Shown: positions 21,147-29,914 of the stretch, in pieces
Layout: the number at the start of each line of letters is the position of its first letter
Numbering within the stretch: the first letter of the stretch is position 1
Origin: Defluviimonas salinarum
Lineage (GTDB): Bacteria > Pseudomonadota > Alphaproteobacteria > Rhodobacterales > Rhodobacteraceae
DNA: 64,000 nt
Assembly (NCBI RefSeq): GCF_026013545.1
Contig: NZ_JAPDOG010000012.1
Span: forward strand, 83,194 to 147,193
Reading direction: 5' to 3'
Program-made: the position numbers and the translations under genes
Notes under the pieces: generated by a model
What the model was told of the DNA's origin: nothing
Database searches by the model: none
Seen by the model: only the letters and a program-made list of their open reading frames with translations

Positions 21147-21497
21147 ATGTTGCGACTGAAGAGTCATTTGATTGGGGTCGAACGCGGCTCCGTTCTGTTG
21201 TTTTCGGATTTCGAAGAAGGCGGGCAGATGTGGACCGGAAACGGTGCGCGCGAGACGCGCCGCCAGGTCGGGTTTTCCGAGCGATTCCAGTCAATGCCGG
21301 TCGTTCAAATCTCGATGTCCATGTGGGACATGGACCAGATGACGAACCCACGCGCAGATATTTCGACGGGCCAGATAAAGCCCGATGGATTCGAGATCAT
21401 TTTCCGCACCTGGGGGGACACGCGGATCGCCCGGATTCGCGCCGACTGGCTCGCGATCGGCGAGCTTCCCGATCCTGACGCGTGGGACGTGACCTGA
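21147..21497 (+). CDS. H-type lectin domain protein
   Basis: Small protein of 116 residues that is almost entirely one H-type lectin domain. The family pattern is clear: paired beta-strand segments VGFSERFQSMPVVQISMSMW, PDGFEIIFRTWGDTRIARI and DWLAIGEL near the end. In animals and slime moulds this fold binds N-acetylgalactosamine; bacterial members are little studied. There is no signal peptide or membrane helix, so the protein looks cytoplasmic unless exported by an unusual route. It is a lone gene between the ATP synthase terminator and prs, with its own AT-rich upstream region (21020-21140). Confidence 0.75.
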   Translation: MLRLKSHLIGVERGSVLLFSDFEEGGQMWTGNGARETRRQVGFSERFQSMPVVQISMSMWDMDQMTNPRADISTGQIKPDGFEIIFRTWGDTRIARIRADWLAIGELPDPDAWDVT

Positions 21498-21540
21498 CGC
21501 GCTGAGGCGCGACTTCGCGCGGTCTTCGAGCGGCTTCCGG

Positions 21541-22560
21541 TCAGCCGCGCGAATACATGCCCTCGTAGATCGGCCCCAGCGTCTCCGCGTCGAAGAGCGA
21601 GGAAACCGAGGTTCCCGACCAGATGTTCATGATCGCCTGAGCAAAGAGCGGCGCGGTCGGAACGATGCGGATGTTCTTGGCCTTGCGGACCGGTTCGGTC
21701 GGCTCGATGGAATCGGTGATGACAAGACTCTTCATCACGGAATTGGCAACCCGCTCGACCGCCGGTCCGGACAGCACGCCATGGGTGATGTAGGAATGGA
21801 CCTCGCTCGCGCCGCCCTGGATGAGCACTTCGGCGGCCTTGCAGAGCGTGCCGGCGGTGTCGCAGATATCGTCGACGATGATGCAGGTCTGGCCCGCGAC
21901 ATCGCCGATCACGGTCATCTCGGCGACTTCGCCCGCCTTCACGCGCCGCTTGTCGACGATGGCCAGCCCGCAGCCGATCCGCTGGGCGAGTTCGCGGGCG
22001 CGCGCCACGCCGCCAACGTCCGGCGAGACCACGGTGATCTGGTCGAGCTTGCCCTTGAAGTGATGCTCGATGTCGAGCGCGAAGATCGGCGCGGCATAGA
22101 GGTTGTCCACCGGAATGTCGAAGAAGCCCTGGATCTGTGCGGCATGGAGATCCATCGTCAGCACCCGGTCGACTCCGGCCTCGGTCAGGAGGTTGGCGAC
22201 GAGCTTCGCTGAAATCGGCGTCCGCGCCTTGGCGCGGCGGTCCTGGCGGGCATAGCCGAAATAGGGGATCACGGCGGTGATCCGGTCGGCCGAGGAGCGG
22301 CGCAGCGCGTCGGCCATGATCAGGAGTTCCATCAGGTTGTCGTTCGCCGGGTTCGACGTCGACTGGATGATGTACATGTCCTCGCCGCGGACGTTCTCGA
22401 AGACCTCGACGAAGATTTCCTGGTCGTTGAAGCGCTCGACCCGGGCATCGACGAGCCCGACGCTCATGCCCCGGTGCATCGACATCCGCCGGGCGATGGC
22501 GTTGGAGAGCGTGCGGTTCGAATTGCCGGCGATCAGCTTCGGTTCGGTCATGGAGGGCAT
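21541..22560 (-). CDS. prs: ribose-phosphate pyrophosphokinase
   Basis: Makes PRPP from ribose 5-phosphate and ATP for purine, pyrimidine, His, Trp and NAD synthesis; cytosolic, 339 residues. Seen are [20 protein letters not shown], the ATP/Mg region [24 protein letters not shown], and the PRPP-binding loop [11 protein letters not shown]. The ATG at 22560 has AAGGAC at good spacing; the next ATG is three codons in. It is somewhat longer than the common 310-320 residues, mainly from the termini. It is divergent from the isomerase gene across 109 bp. Confidence 0.96.
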   Translation of the reverse strand: MPSMTEPKLIAGNSNRTLSNAIARRMSMHRGMSVGLVDARVERFNDQEIFVEVFENVRGEDMYIIQSTSNPANDNLMELLIMADALRRSSADRITAVIPYFGYARQDRRAKARTPISAKLVANLLTEAGVDRVLTMDLHAAQIQGFFDIPVDNLYAAPIFALDIEHHFKGKLDQITVVSPDVGGVARARELAQRIGCGLAIVDKRRVKAGEVAEMTVIGDVAGQTCIIVDDICDTAGTLCKAAEVLIQGGASEVHSYITHGVLSGPAVERVANSVMKSLVITDSIEPTEPVRKAKNIRIVPTAPLFAQAIMNIWSGTSVSSLFDAETLGPIYEGMYSRG

Positions 22561-22669
22561 GGCGGGTCCTTGTCGTTGGCCGCAAAACCGGGCCGGATGA
22601 CGGATTCGTGACGTTGCACCCCGCTTACCACCGGGCTAGCTTCCCGGCAAACCCGAAGGAGTGCCGGAT

Positions 22670-23281
22670 ATGCCACAGATCGACTACTTCCTGTCCACGA
22701 TCTCGCCCTTCACCTATCTGGCGGGCACCCGGCTCGAGGCGATCGCGACGAAGCACGGTGCGACGGTGACCTACAAGCCGGTCGACATCGGCGCGGTCTT
22801 TGCGAGGACCGGCGGGACGGCACTCAAGGACCGGCACGACAGCCGCAAGGAATACCGGCTGCAGGAGATCGCCCGGCAGGCGGCGAAGACGGGGATGAAG
22901 ATCAACCTCCAGCCGATGTTCTGGCCGGCGAATGCCGCGCCCTCGTCCTACGCGATCATCGCGGCGCAGGCGGCAAAGGCAAAAGGCGCCGAGGGCGATC
23001 TCGGTGGCTTCGTCCAATCCATCCTCCGCGCCTGCTGGGCCGAGGAGCGCGATATTTCCGCCGACGAGGTGATCCGCGATCTCCTGACCATGGCCGGGTT
23101 CGAGCCCGATCTCGCCGACAAGGGAATGCTTCTCGGGGCCGAGACCTATGCCAACAACCTCGAAGAGGCGGTGAGCCGCGGCGTGTTCGGCTCGCCCTTC
23201 TACCTCGTCGACAGCGGCCAGCGGTTCTGGGGGCAGGACCGGCTCGACGACCTCGACCTGCACCTGTCCGGCAAGCTCTGA
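22670..23281 (+). CDS. 2-hydroxychromene-2-carboxylate isomerase family protein (DsbA/GST-kappa fold)
   Basis: Thioredoxin-fold protein of 203 residues related to NahD-type glutathione-dependent isomerases. The N-terminal IDYFLSTISPFTYLAG holds Ser residues where DsbA has Cys, as in the isomerase/GST-kappa branch. The C-terminal VFGSPFYLVDSGQRFWGQDRLD is the family's cis-Pro and wall segment. ATG 22670 is chosen because AAGGAG sits 9 bp upstream; the GTG at 22661 is too close to it. The stop overlaps the start of the next hydrolase gene (TGATG). No naphthalene genes are nearby, so the true substrate is unknown. Confidence 0.85.
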   Translation: MPQIDYFLSTISPFTYLAGTRLEAIATKHGATVTYKPVDIGAVFARTGGTALKDRHDSRKEYRLQEIARQAAKTGMKINLQPMFWPANAAPSSYAIIAAQAAKAKGAEGDLGGFVQSILRACWAEERDISADEVIRDLLTMAGFEPDLADKGMLLGAETYANNLEEAVSRGVFGSPFYLVDSGQRFWGQDRLDDLDLHLSGKL

Positions 23282-24081
23282 TGCCGCTCGACGAGCGGGC
23301 AGGCCATCCGACCTTCTGGCAGAGTTTCGGCAAGGGTGCGCGGCCGGCGCTGGCGATCCACTGCTCGCTCGCCGCCTCCTCGGCCTGGGCGGGTGTCGCG
23401 TCGCGGCTTACCGATCGGGTCACGCTCACGGCCTTCGACCTGCCCGGCCACGGCAAATCGGCGGACTGGTCGGGCGAGGGCGATTTCCTGACGCTGGCCA
23501 CGCGGATTGCCGCGAGTTTCGTCGAGGAGCCGGTGGACCTCATCGGCCATTCCTACGGTGCGCTGGTCGCGATGCGGCTCGCGCGCGCGGCGCCGGAGGC
23601 GATCCGTACGCTGACGCTGATCGAGCCGGTTCTCTTCGCCGCCGCCAAGGGGTCCCCCGAATGGGAGGAGCATCTCGCCGCCGAGGGGCCGTTCCGCGCG
23701 GCTCTCGCGGCGGGCGACGACACCGGGGCGGCACGCGCCTTCATGCAGGTCTGGGGCGCCGGCGAGGACTGGGATCGGATGGAGCCCCGCGCCCGGGCGC
23801 GGATCGTGGAGAGGATCCGCCTGATCTGCGCGGGCGATCCCGCGACGCTCTCGGACAGCGCCGGTTTTCTGAAGCCAGACGCGCTCGAGCGCCTCGATAT
23901 GCCGGTCTTGCTGATCCGGGGCGAGCAGTCGCCGCCGGTCATCGAGCGGATCGCGGAAAACATCGCGGCGCGGCTGCCCGATGTCGGCGTCGCCACCGTG
24001 CCGGGTGCGGGGCACATGGTGCCGATCACCCATCCCGACGAGACCGCCGGGCTGACCGGGGTCAATCTCGACCGCGGATGA
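23281..24081 (+). CDS. alpha/beta-fold hydrolase
   Basis: Cytosolic hydrolase of 266 residues. The nucleophile elbow GHSYGALVAMRLA (Ser at about residue 87) and a C-terminal GAGHMVPITHPD (catalytic His) are visible, with the catalytic Asp expected near residues 203-210 or 225. The oxyanion region is IHCSLAASSAW, which differs from the usual HG-G. It is translationally coupled to the isomerase gene. Its 3' end overlaps the threonine aldolase gene tail-to-tail by 20 bp. Substrate unknown. Confidence 0.85.
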   Translation: MPLDERAGHPTFWQSFGKGARPALAIHCSLAASSAWAGVASRLTDRVTLTAFDLPGHGKSADWSGEGDFLTLATRIAASFVEEPVDLIGHSYGALVAMRLARAAPEAIRTLTLIEPVLFAAAKGSPEWEEHLAAEGPFRAALAAGDDTGAARAFMQVWGAGEDWDRMEPRARARIVERIRLICAGDPATLSDSAGFLKPDALERLDMPVLLIRGEQSPPVIERIAENIAARLPDVGVATVPGAGHMVPITHPDETAGLTGVNLDRG

Positions 24082-25120
24082 CCGAGAGAAAGGCGTCGAT
24101 TTCCGTCTCTTGTGTCGCCCAGGAGCAGACGAACCGCGCCGCGAGAGGTTCGTCGTCCGGACCCTCGGACGGCGGGTCGACGGGCCAGAAGTAGTAGTGC
24201 GCCCCGCGCTCCATGAGCCGGCGGTGCAGGCGGCGCGGCAGGTAGGCGAAGACCATGTTCGCCTCGCGGGGATGGAGGAGCGAGGCTTCGGGTATCGCGG
24301 CGATTCCGGCGGCCAGGCGCTCCGCCAGCGTATTGGCGCGGGCCGCGAGGCGGCGCCAAAGGTCGCCCGTCAGATAGGCCTCCATCTGGGCGGAGAGGAA
24401 CCGGTGCTTGGAAAAAAGATGCCCGCCGCGCTTGCGGCGGAGCTCGAACTCCCAGGCTTTCGCGGGATCGAAGAGCACCACCGCCTCGACGCCCATGCAG
24501 CCGTTCTTGGTGCCGCCGAAGGACAGGACGTCGATCCCGGCCTTCCAGGTCATCTCTGCCGGGCTGCAATCCGCCGCGACGACGGCATTGGCAAAACGCG
24601 CGCCGTCCATGTGGACGGGCAGCGCATGGTCGCGGGCGATGGCGGTCAGGGCGGCGACCTCGGCGGGGCTGTAGACGGTGCCGGCCTCGGTGGTGTTGGT
24701 GATCGTGACCATGCCGCGCTGGTGGGAATGGACGAAGCCCTGCGGCGTCGCCTCGATGGCGGCTTTCAGTATGCCAGGCGTCAGCTTTCCGTCGGGCGCG
24801 GCGATGCGCACGATCTTGCCGCCGCCGATGTAGAACTCCGGCGCGCCGCATTCGTCGGTGTCGACATGCGCCGAGGCATGGGCATAGATGGCACCCCAGG
24901 GCGGGCAGTGGCAGGCGAGCGCCAGGGAGTTCGCCGCGGTTCCGGTGGCGACGAGATAGACCTCGGCCTCCGGCGCCTCGAAGGTCTCGCGGATGAGCGC
25001 CCGCACCCGCGCCATCGACGCGTCCGCGCCGTAGGAGGGCGCCGCGCCCGCGTTGACCGCGGTGACGGCGGCGAGGATCTCCGGCGCGGCGCCGGAGGCG
25101 TTGTCGGAGGCGAATTCCAT
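24062..25120 (-). CDS. ltaE: low-specificity L-threonine aldolase family protein
   Basis: PLP enzyme of 352 residues cleaving L-threonine/allo-threonine to glycine and acetaldehyde. The N-terminus FASDNASGAAPEI, HVDTDECGAPE, and the lysine region LSFGGTKNGCMGVEAV (Schiff-base Lys near 203) identify the beta-eliminating lyase/threonine aldolase family. The start shares one base with the stop of the upstream ycgN-like gene (TAATG), so the pair is coupled. Stereospecificity cannot be read from the sequence. Confidence 0.88.
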   Translation of the reverse strand: MEFASDNASGAAPEILAAVTAVNAGAAPSYGADASMARVRALIRETFEAPEAEVYLVATGTAANSLALACHCPPWGAIYAHASAHVDTDECGAPEFYIGGGKIVRIAAPDGKLTPGILKAAIEATPQGFVHSHQRGMVTITNTTEAGTVYSPAEVAALTAIARDHALPVHMDGARFANAVVAADCSPAEMTWKAGIDVLSFGGTKNGCMGVEAVVLFDPAKAWEFELRRKRGGHLFSKHRFLSAQMEAYLTGDLWRRLAARANTLAERLAAGIAAIPEASLLHPREANMVFAYLPRRLHRRLMERGAHYYFWPVDPPSEGPDDEPLAARFVCSWATQETEIDAFLSVIRGRD

Positions 25121-25584
25121 TACAGGTCCTCGATGATGTGGTCTTCCCAGTCCTCTTCCGCGACCTCGAATTCCGGCAGGGTCCAGCCGCGCACCGACTC
25201 GTCGGCGCGGTGTACGCTTTCCGGGTCGCCGGAGATCAGCGGATGCCAGTCGAAGAGCGGCTTGCCCTCGTGCAGGAGCTTGTAGGCACAGGTCGAGGGC
25301 AGCCAGTAGGCGACCTTGTCGATCGTCTTCGGGGTCAGGACGACGCATTCGGGGACGAAGGTCTTGCGGTTCTCGTACTGCGTGCAGCGGCAGCTGTGGT
25401 CGTCGAGAAGGCGGCAGGAGATGCGGGTGAAGTAGATCTCGCCCGTATCGACATCCTCGAGCTTGTTGAGGCAGCACTTGCCGCAGCCGTCGCAGAGCGC
25501 CTCCCATTCGGACGCAGTCAGCGTGTCGAGGGGGCGGTTCCAGAATCCGGGCCGGAGGGCCACACGAGCGTTCGAGCTTTTCAT
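25120..25584 (-). CDS. YcgN/UPF0260 family cysteine cluster protein
   Basis: Protein of 154 residues with eight or more Cys in the YcgN-type pattern: CDGCGKCCLNKLED near residues 29-42, then CRLL, CRCTQY and PECVVL, and a later CAYKLL. Such CxxCxxCC clusters probably bind a metal or an iron-sulfur centre; function is not known. The ATG at 25584 is the likely start; an ATG four codons earlier (25596) is possible and neither has a good ribosome site. It is coupled with threonine aldolase downstream. Confidence 0.85.
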   Translation of the reverse strand: MKSSNARVALRPGFWNRPLDTLTASEWEALCDGCGKCCLNKLEDVDTGEIYFTRISCRLLDDHSCRCTQYENRKTFVPECVVLTPKTIDKVAYWLPSTCAYKLLHEGKPLFDWHPLISGDPESVHRADESVRGWTLPEFEVAEEDWEDHIIEDL

Positions 25585-25625
25585 GGCGCGCGACATTGGC
25601 TGAAGGGAGGGCAAAAGGAAAGAGG

Positions 25626-26210
25626 TCAGAGTACCAGTCGCATGAGGGGACGGCCCGGCTTGGCGCGGGCGACCTCGCGAAAGCCGGCCCGGCGGAAGGT
25701 GGAAGTGGACCCGACGAAGAGACCGACCGATTTCGAGTGCTTGGCCTCGTCGATGGGGCTCGCCTCCAGAAGCCGGGCGCCCCTGTCGCGGGCGTAGCGG
25801 ATGCCCTCGGCGACGAAGTCGCGCGACAGGCCGCGCCCGCGCACGCCCCGCGCAAAGAAAAAGCAGGAGATTGCCCAGACCGCCGGGTCGTCCGCCGGAG
25901 CATCGGGCAGGGGCGAGGTCGCGCGGCGCGGGTTGTTCCATCCCGGCACATCGGCGCGCGGACCGATCTGCATCCAGCCAACCGGTTCGTTATCCAGATA
26001 GGCCAGCAAGCCCGGCGGCGGGCCACGCCGGATGCGCGCCTCCATATGGGCGCGTTTCTCGTCCTTGCCAAAGGCGTCGCGGTCCTTGGGACTCAGCCGG
26101 AAATAGGTGCACCAGCAACCATAACAGGCGCCCTGCGGACCGAAGAGCGTGACGAAATCGTCGAGGCGGTCGGGGGTGAGCGGCGCGAAGCGGACGGGAT
26201 CGGAGGGCAT
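25626..26210 (-). CDS. GNAT family N-acetyltransferase
   Basis: Protein of 194 residues. The acetyl-CoA motif is visible as FFFARGVRGRGLSRDFV (about 117-133), followed by the LLEASPIDEAKHSKS segment and a C-terminal FRRAGFREVAR. The N-terminus carries ACYGCWCTYF, a Cys-rich patch typical of this GNAT subfamily. GGAGA precedes the ATG. It lies 41 bp upstream of the YcgN gene in the same direction. Acetyl acceptor unknown. Confidence 0.82.
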   Translation of the reverse strand: MPSDPVRFAPLTPDRLDDFVTLFGPQGACYGCWCTYFRLSPKDRDAFGKDEKRAHMEARIRRGPPPGLLAYLDNEPVGWMQIGPRADVPGWNNPRRATSPLPDAPADDPAVWAISCFFFARGVRGRGLSRDFVAEGIRYARDRGARLLEASPIDEAKHSKSVGLFVGSTSTFRRAGFREVARAKPGRPLMRLVL

Positions 26211-26273
26211 GGCAGTCTCCGCAGGAGATGTTCCTGCATTGTTCTGGCCGCCGCGCCACCTGTCAACCGGTCT

Positions 26274-27200
26274 TCAGAGGTCAGCGAGGATGTCCCGCGC
26301 ACGGACGCAATCCGCCTCCATCTGCGCGACGAGCGCGGGCAGGCCGTCGAATTTCATCTCGGGGCGCAGATAGTCGATGAGTGCCACCGAGAGATGCTCG
26401 CCGTAAAGGTTGCCCTTGAAGTCGAAGAGGAAGCTTTCGAGGTTGGGCTTGTTCTCGCCGAACATCGGCCGCACGCCGAGGCTCGCGGCGCCGTTGTAGC
26501 TGCCCTGATGCGGCCCGGTCAGGACGTCGATCTTCACCGCATAGACGCCAAGCTTCGGCAGGTGCAGACCGCCGACGCCCATGTTGGCGGTCGGAAAGCC
26601 GAGATCGCGGCCGCGCTTGTCGCCGTGCAGAACCTCGCCCTCGATCCGGTGCCAGTGGCCGAGCATCTGCGCGGCGTCGCGCGGACGCCCCTCGGCGAGC
26701 GCCGTGCGGATCGCGGTCGAGGAGATCTCCTCGCCGCCCATCTCGACGAGTTCGGCAATGGTCACGCCGAAGCCGTGGCGGCGGGCGCAGTCACGCAAGG
26801 TGTCGACATTGCCCTTGCGGCCCTTGCCGAAGCAGAAATCCGCGCCGACCGTGACATGGGCGACGCCGAGCCCCCGGACCAGCACCTCGGCCACGAAGTC
26901 TTCCGCCTCCATCCCGGCGAGATCCGCGTTGAAGGGGAGTTCGTAAAGCTGTTCGACGCCGAGCTTTTCCAGCCGGTGGGTCCGCGCCTCGGCGTTCATC
27001 AGGCGGAAGGCGGGGGCCTTGGGGGCGAAGAACTGGCGGGGATGGGGTTCGAAGGTGACGATGCCAAGCGGCGCATCGGCGCGGCGCGCCTGGTCGATCA
27101 CCGCCTGGTGGCCGAGATGGACGCCGTCGAAGTTGCCCATCGCGACCGAGGCGTCCCGGTCGGCCTCCGCCAGTTCCGTCCAATGGAAATGCGTGCGCAT
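26274..27200 (-). CDS. ribF: bifunctional riboflavin kinase / FAD synthetase
   Basis: Makes FMN and then FAD from riboflavin; 308 residues. The N-terminal nucleotidyltransferase domain has MGNFDGVHLGHQAVI and VGADFCFGKGRKGN; the C-terminal riboflavin kinase domain has KRGRDLGFPTANM and ESFLFDFKGNLYG. Length and order are standard. It lies 31 bp downstream of the MaoC gene on the same strand. Confidence 0.95.
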   Translation of the reverse strand: MRTHFHWTELAEADRDASVAMGNFDGVHLGHQAVIDQARRADAPLGIVTFEPHPRQFFAPKAPAFRLMNAEARTHRLEKLGVEQLYELPFNADLAGMEAEDFVAEVLVRGLGVAHVTVGADFCFGKGRKGNVDTLRDCARRHGFGVTIAELVEMGGEEISSTAIRTALAEGRPRDAAQMLGHWHRIEGEVLHGDKRGRDLGFPTANMGVGGLHLPKLGVYAVKIDVLTGPHQGSYNGAASLGVRPMFGENKPNLESFLFDFKGNLYGEHLSVALIDYLRPEMKFDGLPALVAQMEADCVRARDILADL

Positions 27201-27231
27201 CGGCCCCCGTGTGGCGGGAGCGCCCGCCGGA

Positions 27232-27678
27232 TCAGTCGAACTTGCGGCTCGGCGCCAGAACCAGCGCCTCGCCCTTCAGGACGACCGTATCGCCCACCGC
27301 GCAATGGGTTTCAAGAGTGACGCGGCGCTTGGCGTGGTCGATCGCGGTGACCTTGACCTCGGCATAGACCACGTCACCGGGGCGAACCGGCGCCATGAAC
27401 TTCAGCGTCTGGCCAAGATAGACCGTGCCGTGGCCCGGCAGCTGCTCGCCGATCACCGCCGAGATCAGGCCCGCGGTCAGCATGCCGTGGGCGATGCGCC
27501 CCTCGAAGATCGTCTCGCGGGCGTAATCCTCGTCGAGATGGACCGGGTTGCGGTCGGTCGAGACCTCGGCGAACATCTCGATGTCGCGGTCCGTGATCTC
27601 CTTCTGGAGATACCGGGTCATCCCGATCTCCAGGTCCTCGATGCAGATCGTCCCGCGCGGCTGATTGTCGAGCATCAT
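27232..27678 (-). CDS. MaoC-family (R)-hydratase-like dehydratase
   Basis: Hot-dog-fold protein of about 148 residues. The hydratase-2 motif FAEVSTDRNPVHLDEDYAR carries the catalytic Asp/His pair, followed by FEGRIAHGMLTAGLISAVIG. Members hydrate or dehydrate 3-hydroxyacyl-CoAs. ATG 27678 is selected (27675 is next); a TTG at 27690 is possible. It is upstream of ribF in the same direction, but no acyl-CoA genes are close. Confidence 0.85.
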   Translation of the reverse strand: MMLDNQPRGTICIEDLEIGMTRYLQKEITDRDIEMFAEVSTDRNPVHLDEDYARETIFEGRIAHGMLTAGLISAVIGEQLPGHGTVYLGQTLKFMAPVRPGDVVYAEVKVTAIDHAKRRVTLETHCAVGDTVVLKGEALVLAPSRKFD

Positions 27679-27786
27679 CACGAATCCCAAACATCCATGT
27701 TGCAGTGCAGCATAGATGAGTGCGGGCCTCCGCGCAATCTGGGTAAGTAATTATTTTGCCGAAGTGGTGTCTGGATCGAAAGAATG

Positions 27787-27800
27787 TTGCCGTCTGGCAA
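27787..27800 (-). terminator. possible weak terminator after HAD gene
   Basis: TTGCC and GGCAA form a 5-bp stem around a 4-nt loop, 5 bp after the HAD gene stop on the minus strand, followed by CATTCTTTC. The short stem makes this a weak call. The rest of the 126-bp gap is AT-rich and probably holds the MaoC promoter. Confidence 0.35.
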
Positions 27801-27804
27801 TAAT

Positions 27805-28686
27805 CTATCGCAGACGCCCGATGGCGAAGGTTGGCGCCATCTGCATCTCGTCGAGCCACGCGGTCAGCTTGGCCGGTTCGGGGGCCTCGACATCCGCGCC
27901 GAAACGGGTCGCCTCGAGCCCGCCGGTGATGAAGAGCGTGTCGATGCCCTCGCCCATGCCCCCCTGAATGTCGGTGCCGATCCCGTCACCCACGGCGAGG
28001 ATGCGGGCGTCGCCGATGGCGGCGCCGTTGAGCGCCGTCAGCCGCCGCCGGGCGAGGTCGTAGATCGGCGGGTGCGGCTTGCCGAAATAGAGGCTCTCGC
28101 CGCCCATTTCGGTGTAGAGGCGCGCAAGCGCGCCGGCGCACCATTCCCGCGTCTCGCCGCGGTCAACGACGATGTCGGGATTGGCGCAGAGGAGTTTCAG
28201 CCCCTTCGCCTTGGCATGGAGGAAGTCGGGCCGGTTAACCGCCGGATCGGCCTTGGGATCGGCGGGGCCGGTGCAGACGACGCCCTCGGCCTCGGCGAGC
28301 GGCACGATCTCGATCCTGGCGGGGTTGTCGAGGATCTTCAGCGGCTCGAAAAAACCCATGTCGGTCTCCGGGTTGCCGATGAAGTGGACCTTGTGGCCGA
28401 CCGCGCCCTGAAACATCGCCGCCCGCGCGCTGTCGCCCGAGGTCGCGATCGTGTCCCAGGCGTCGCGCGGCACGCCGATCTGGTCGAGCTGCGTTGCGAC
28501 GCCGGCGCGCGGGCGGGGCGAGTTGGTGACGAGAACGACCTTGCCGCCACTGGCCCGGTAGGCCTGAAGGGCGGCCACGGCGGCGGGGAAGGGGCGCAGC
28601 CCGTCATGGACGCAGCCCCAGAGATCGCAGAAGAGCGCGTCGTAGCCGGCCGCAACCTCCGACAGCGATTGAATGATCCGGGTCAT
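27805..28686 (-). CDS. HAD-IIA hydrolase, TIGR01459 type
   Basis: Phosphatase-like protein of 293 residues. Motif I is DALFCDLWGCVHDG (the D-x-W-G variant typical of this group, with the nucleophilic Asp first), motif II VVLVTNSPRP, and the late motif AVGDGIGTDIQGG binds Mg. This subfamily is found mainly in alphaproteobacteria and its substrate is not established; related HAD-IIA proteins hydrolyse small phosphate esters. The start has GAGGAGGCGCCC before ATG. Confidence 0.85.
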   Translation of the reverse strand: MTRIIQSLSEVAAGYDALFCDLWGCVHDGLRPFPAAVAALQAYRASGGKVVLVTNSPRPRAGVATQLDQIGVPRDAWDTIATSGDSARAAMFQGAVGHKVHFIGNPETDMGFFEPLKILDNPARIEIVPLAEAEGVVCTGPADPKADPAVNRPDFLHAKAKGLKLLCANPDIVVDRGETREWCAGALARLYTEMGGESLYFGKPHPPIYDLARRRLTALNGAAIGDARILAVGDGIGTDIQGGMGEGIDTLFITGGLEATRFGADVEAPEPAKLTAWLDEMQMAPTFAIGRLR

Positions 28687-28738
28687 GGGCGCCTCCTCGT
28701 GTTGCGGCCCTTGTTACAGGCCGGGCCGGAAAAAGGTA

Positions 28739-28758
28739 AGGGCGCCCGAAGGCGCCCT
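28739..28758 (-). terminator. Rho-independent terminator for the pyrophosphatase gene
   Basis: A perfect 8-bp stem, AGGGCGCC with GGCGCCCT, around a tetraloop. Read on the minus strand, it follows the pyrophosphatase stop by about 20 bp and is followed by TACCTTTTTCC. Confidence 0.8.
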
Positions 28759-28778
28759 CATGCAACGTTTTCGGCGGC

Positions 28779-29696
28779 TCAGAGTTTCAGCGCCGGGATG
28801 ATCTGCTTCTTGCGGCTCATGATGCCGGGCAGGACCACGGTGTCGCCCGTCACCTTCGCGCCGAAGCTCGCCTCGGCGAACTGCTTCACGAGGTCGTTCG
28901 GCACGAGAAGCGTCGCCTCTTCCTTGAGGATGTCGACGACGAAGAGCAGGACCTGGTCGGCGCCGTCCTCTTTCGCGACATCGATCATCGAGGCCATCAG
29001 GCTGTCCTTGCGGTCGAGCACCACCTTCGGCGCGGTCGTCTCCAGCACCGAGACGCGCAGCTCCTTGCCGGCGACGTTGTATTCCTTGGAATCCATGCGC
29101 AGCAGTTCCGCGTCCGAGAAGGCCGAGACGTCGGATTTCGCGGCGAAGAGCTCGGCTGCGTAGTCGGGGATCGAGATGCCAAGCTCGGTGGCCAGCTTCT
29201 CGGCCACGGCGCGGTCATGCGCGGTCGTGGTCGGCGAGCGGAACTCCAGCGTATCGGAGAGGATGCAGGAGAGCATCGCGCATTTGATGCTCTCGGGCAT
29301 CTTCGCCGCGTCATCGCCCATCAGGTCGTGCATGATGGTCGCGGTGCAGGCGAGCGGGCGGATGGTGATGTCGATCGGCCCCTTGGTCTTCAGCCCGCCG
29401 GCGAGGAGGTGGTGGTCGATGATCTGGACCACGTTCGCCTCGTTGATCGAGGCGGGAAGCTCCGCCGGGTTGTTGGTGTCTACGACGACGCAGGTTTCGC
29501 CGGCCGCCACGTCGGCGATGATCTCGGGCTTCGGCAGGTCCCAGCGCTTCAGGACGAAGGCGGCTTCGGTGTTCGGCTCGCCAAGGAGGACGGGCGTCGC
29601 GGGGGTGCCCTTCACATCCGAGAGGTACCAGGCCCAGATGATGGGCGAGCCGGTGGAGTCGGTGTCGGGGGACTTGTGGCCGAAAACCTTGATCAT
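28779..29696 (-). CDS. ppaC: manganese-dependent (family II) inorganic pyrophosphatase
   Basis: DHH-family enzyme of 305 residues hydrolysing pyrophosphate to phosphate. Seen are IKVFGHKSPDTDSTGSPI (metal-binding His and two Asp), VVVDTNNP, the DHH motif QIIDHHLLAG, and the C-terminal SRKKQIIPAL. No CBS domains are inserted. ATG 29696 gives the family start; an ATG three codons earlier (29705) is equally open. Family II enzymes are less widespread than family I (ppa) in proteobacteria. Confidence 0.94.
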   Translation of the reverse strand: MIKVFGHKSPDTDSTGSPIIWAWYLSDVKGTPATPVLLGEPNTEAAFVLKRWDLPKPEIIADVAAGETCVVVDTNNPAELPASINEANVVQIIDHHLLAGGLKTKGPIDITIRPLACTATIMHDLMGDDAAKMPESIKCAMLSCILSDTLEFRSPTTTAHDRAVAEKLATELGISIPDYAAELFAAKSDVSAFSDAELLRMDSKEYNVAGKELRVSVLETTAPKVVLDRKDSLMASMIDVAKEDGADQVLLFVVDILKEEATLLVPNDLVKQFAEASFGAKVTGDTVVLPGIMSRKKQIIPALKL

Positions 29697-29914
29697 GTCT
29701 GTCATCCATCAGGGAGAATTGGAAATCGCCGGCCTTATAGGCGCTGCGATCGGGCTTGTCACCCATCGGTGAGGGGCATTCGGTGAGTGCCCCGCGCAAG
29801 TGCCGGAGCCCAAGGCGGACGGCCCCCGTCGCGGCGCGCGCGGCGAGGGCCGTTCCAGTTCTTCGTCCGGGCGCTTCGCCGCCATCGGCGTCGGGTTCCC
29901 GGATCCGCGCTGTG

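Noticed and set aside
25121..26071. Extension of the threonine aldolase frame upstream
   Set aside because: The sequence before 25120 is the out-of-frame image of the YcgN and GNAT genes; the family start is at 25120.
29773..29793. Terminator after the OmpA lipoprotein gene
   Set aside because: The stem is only 6 bp, over 100 bp from the stop, with no T tract.
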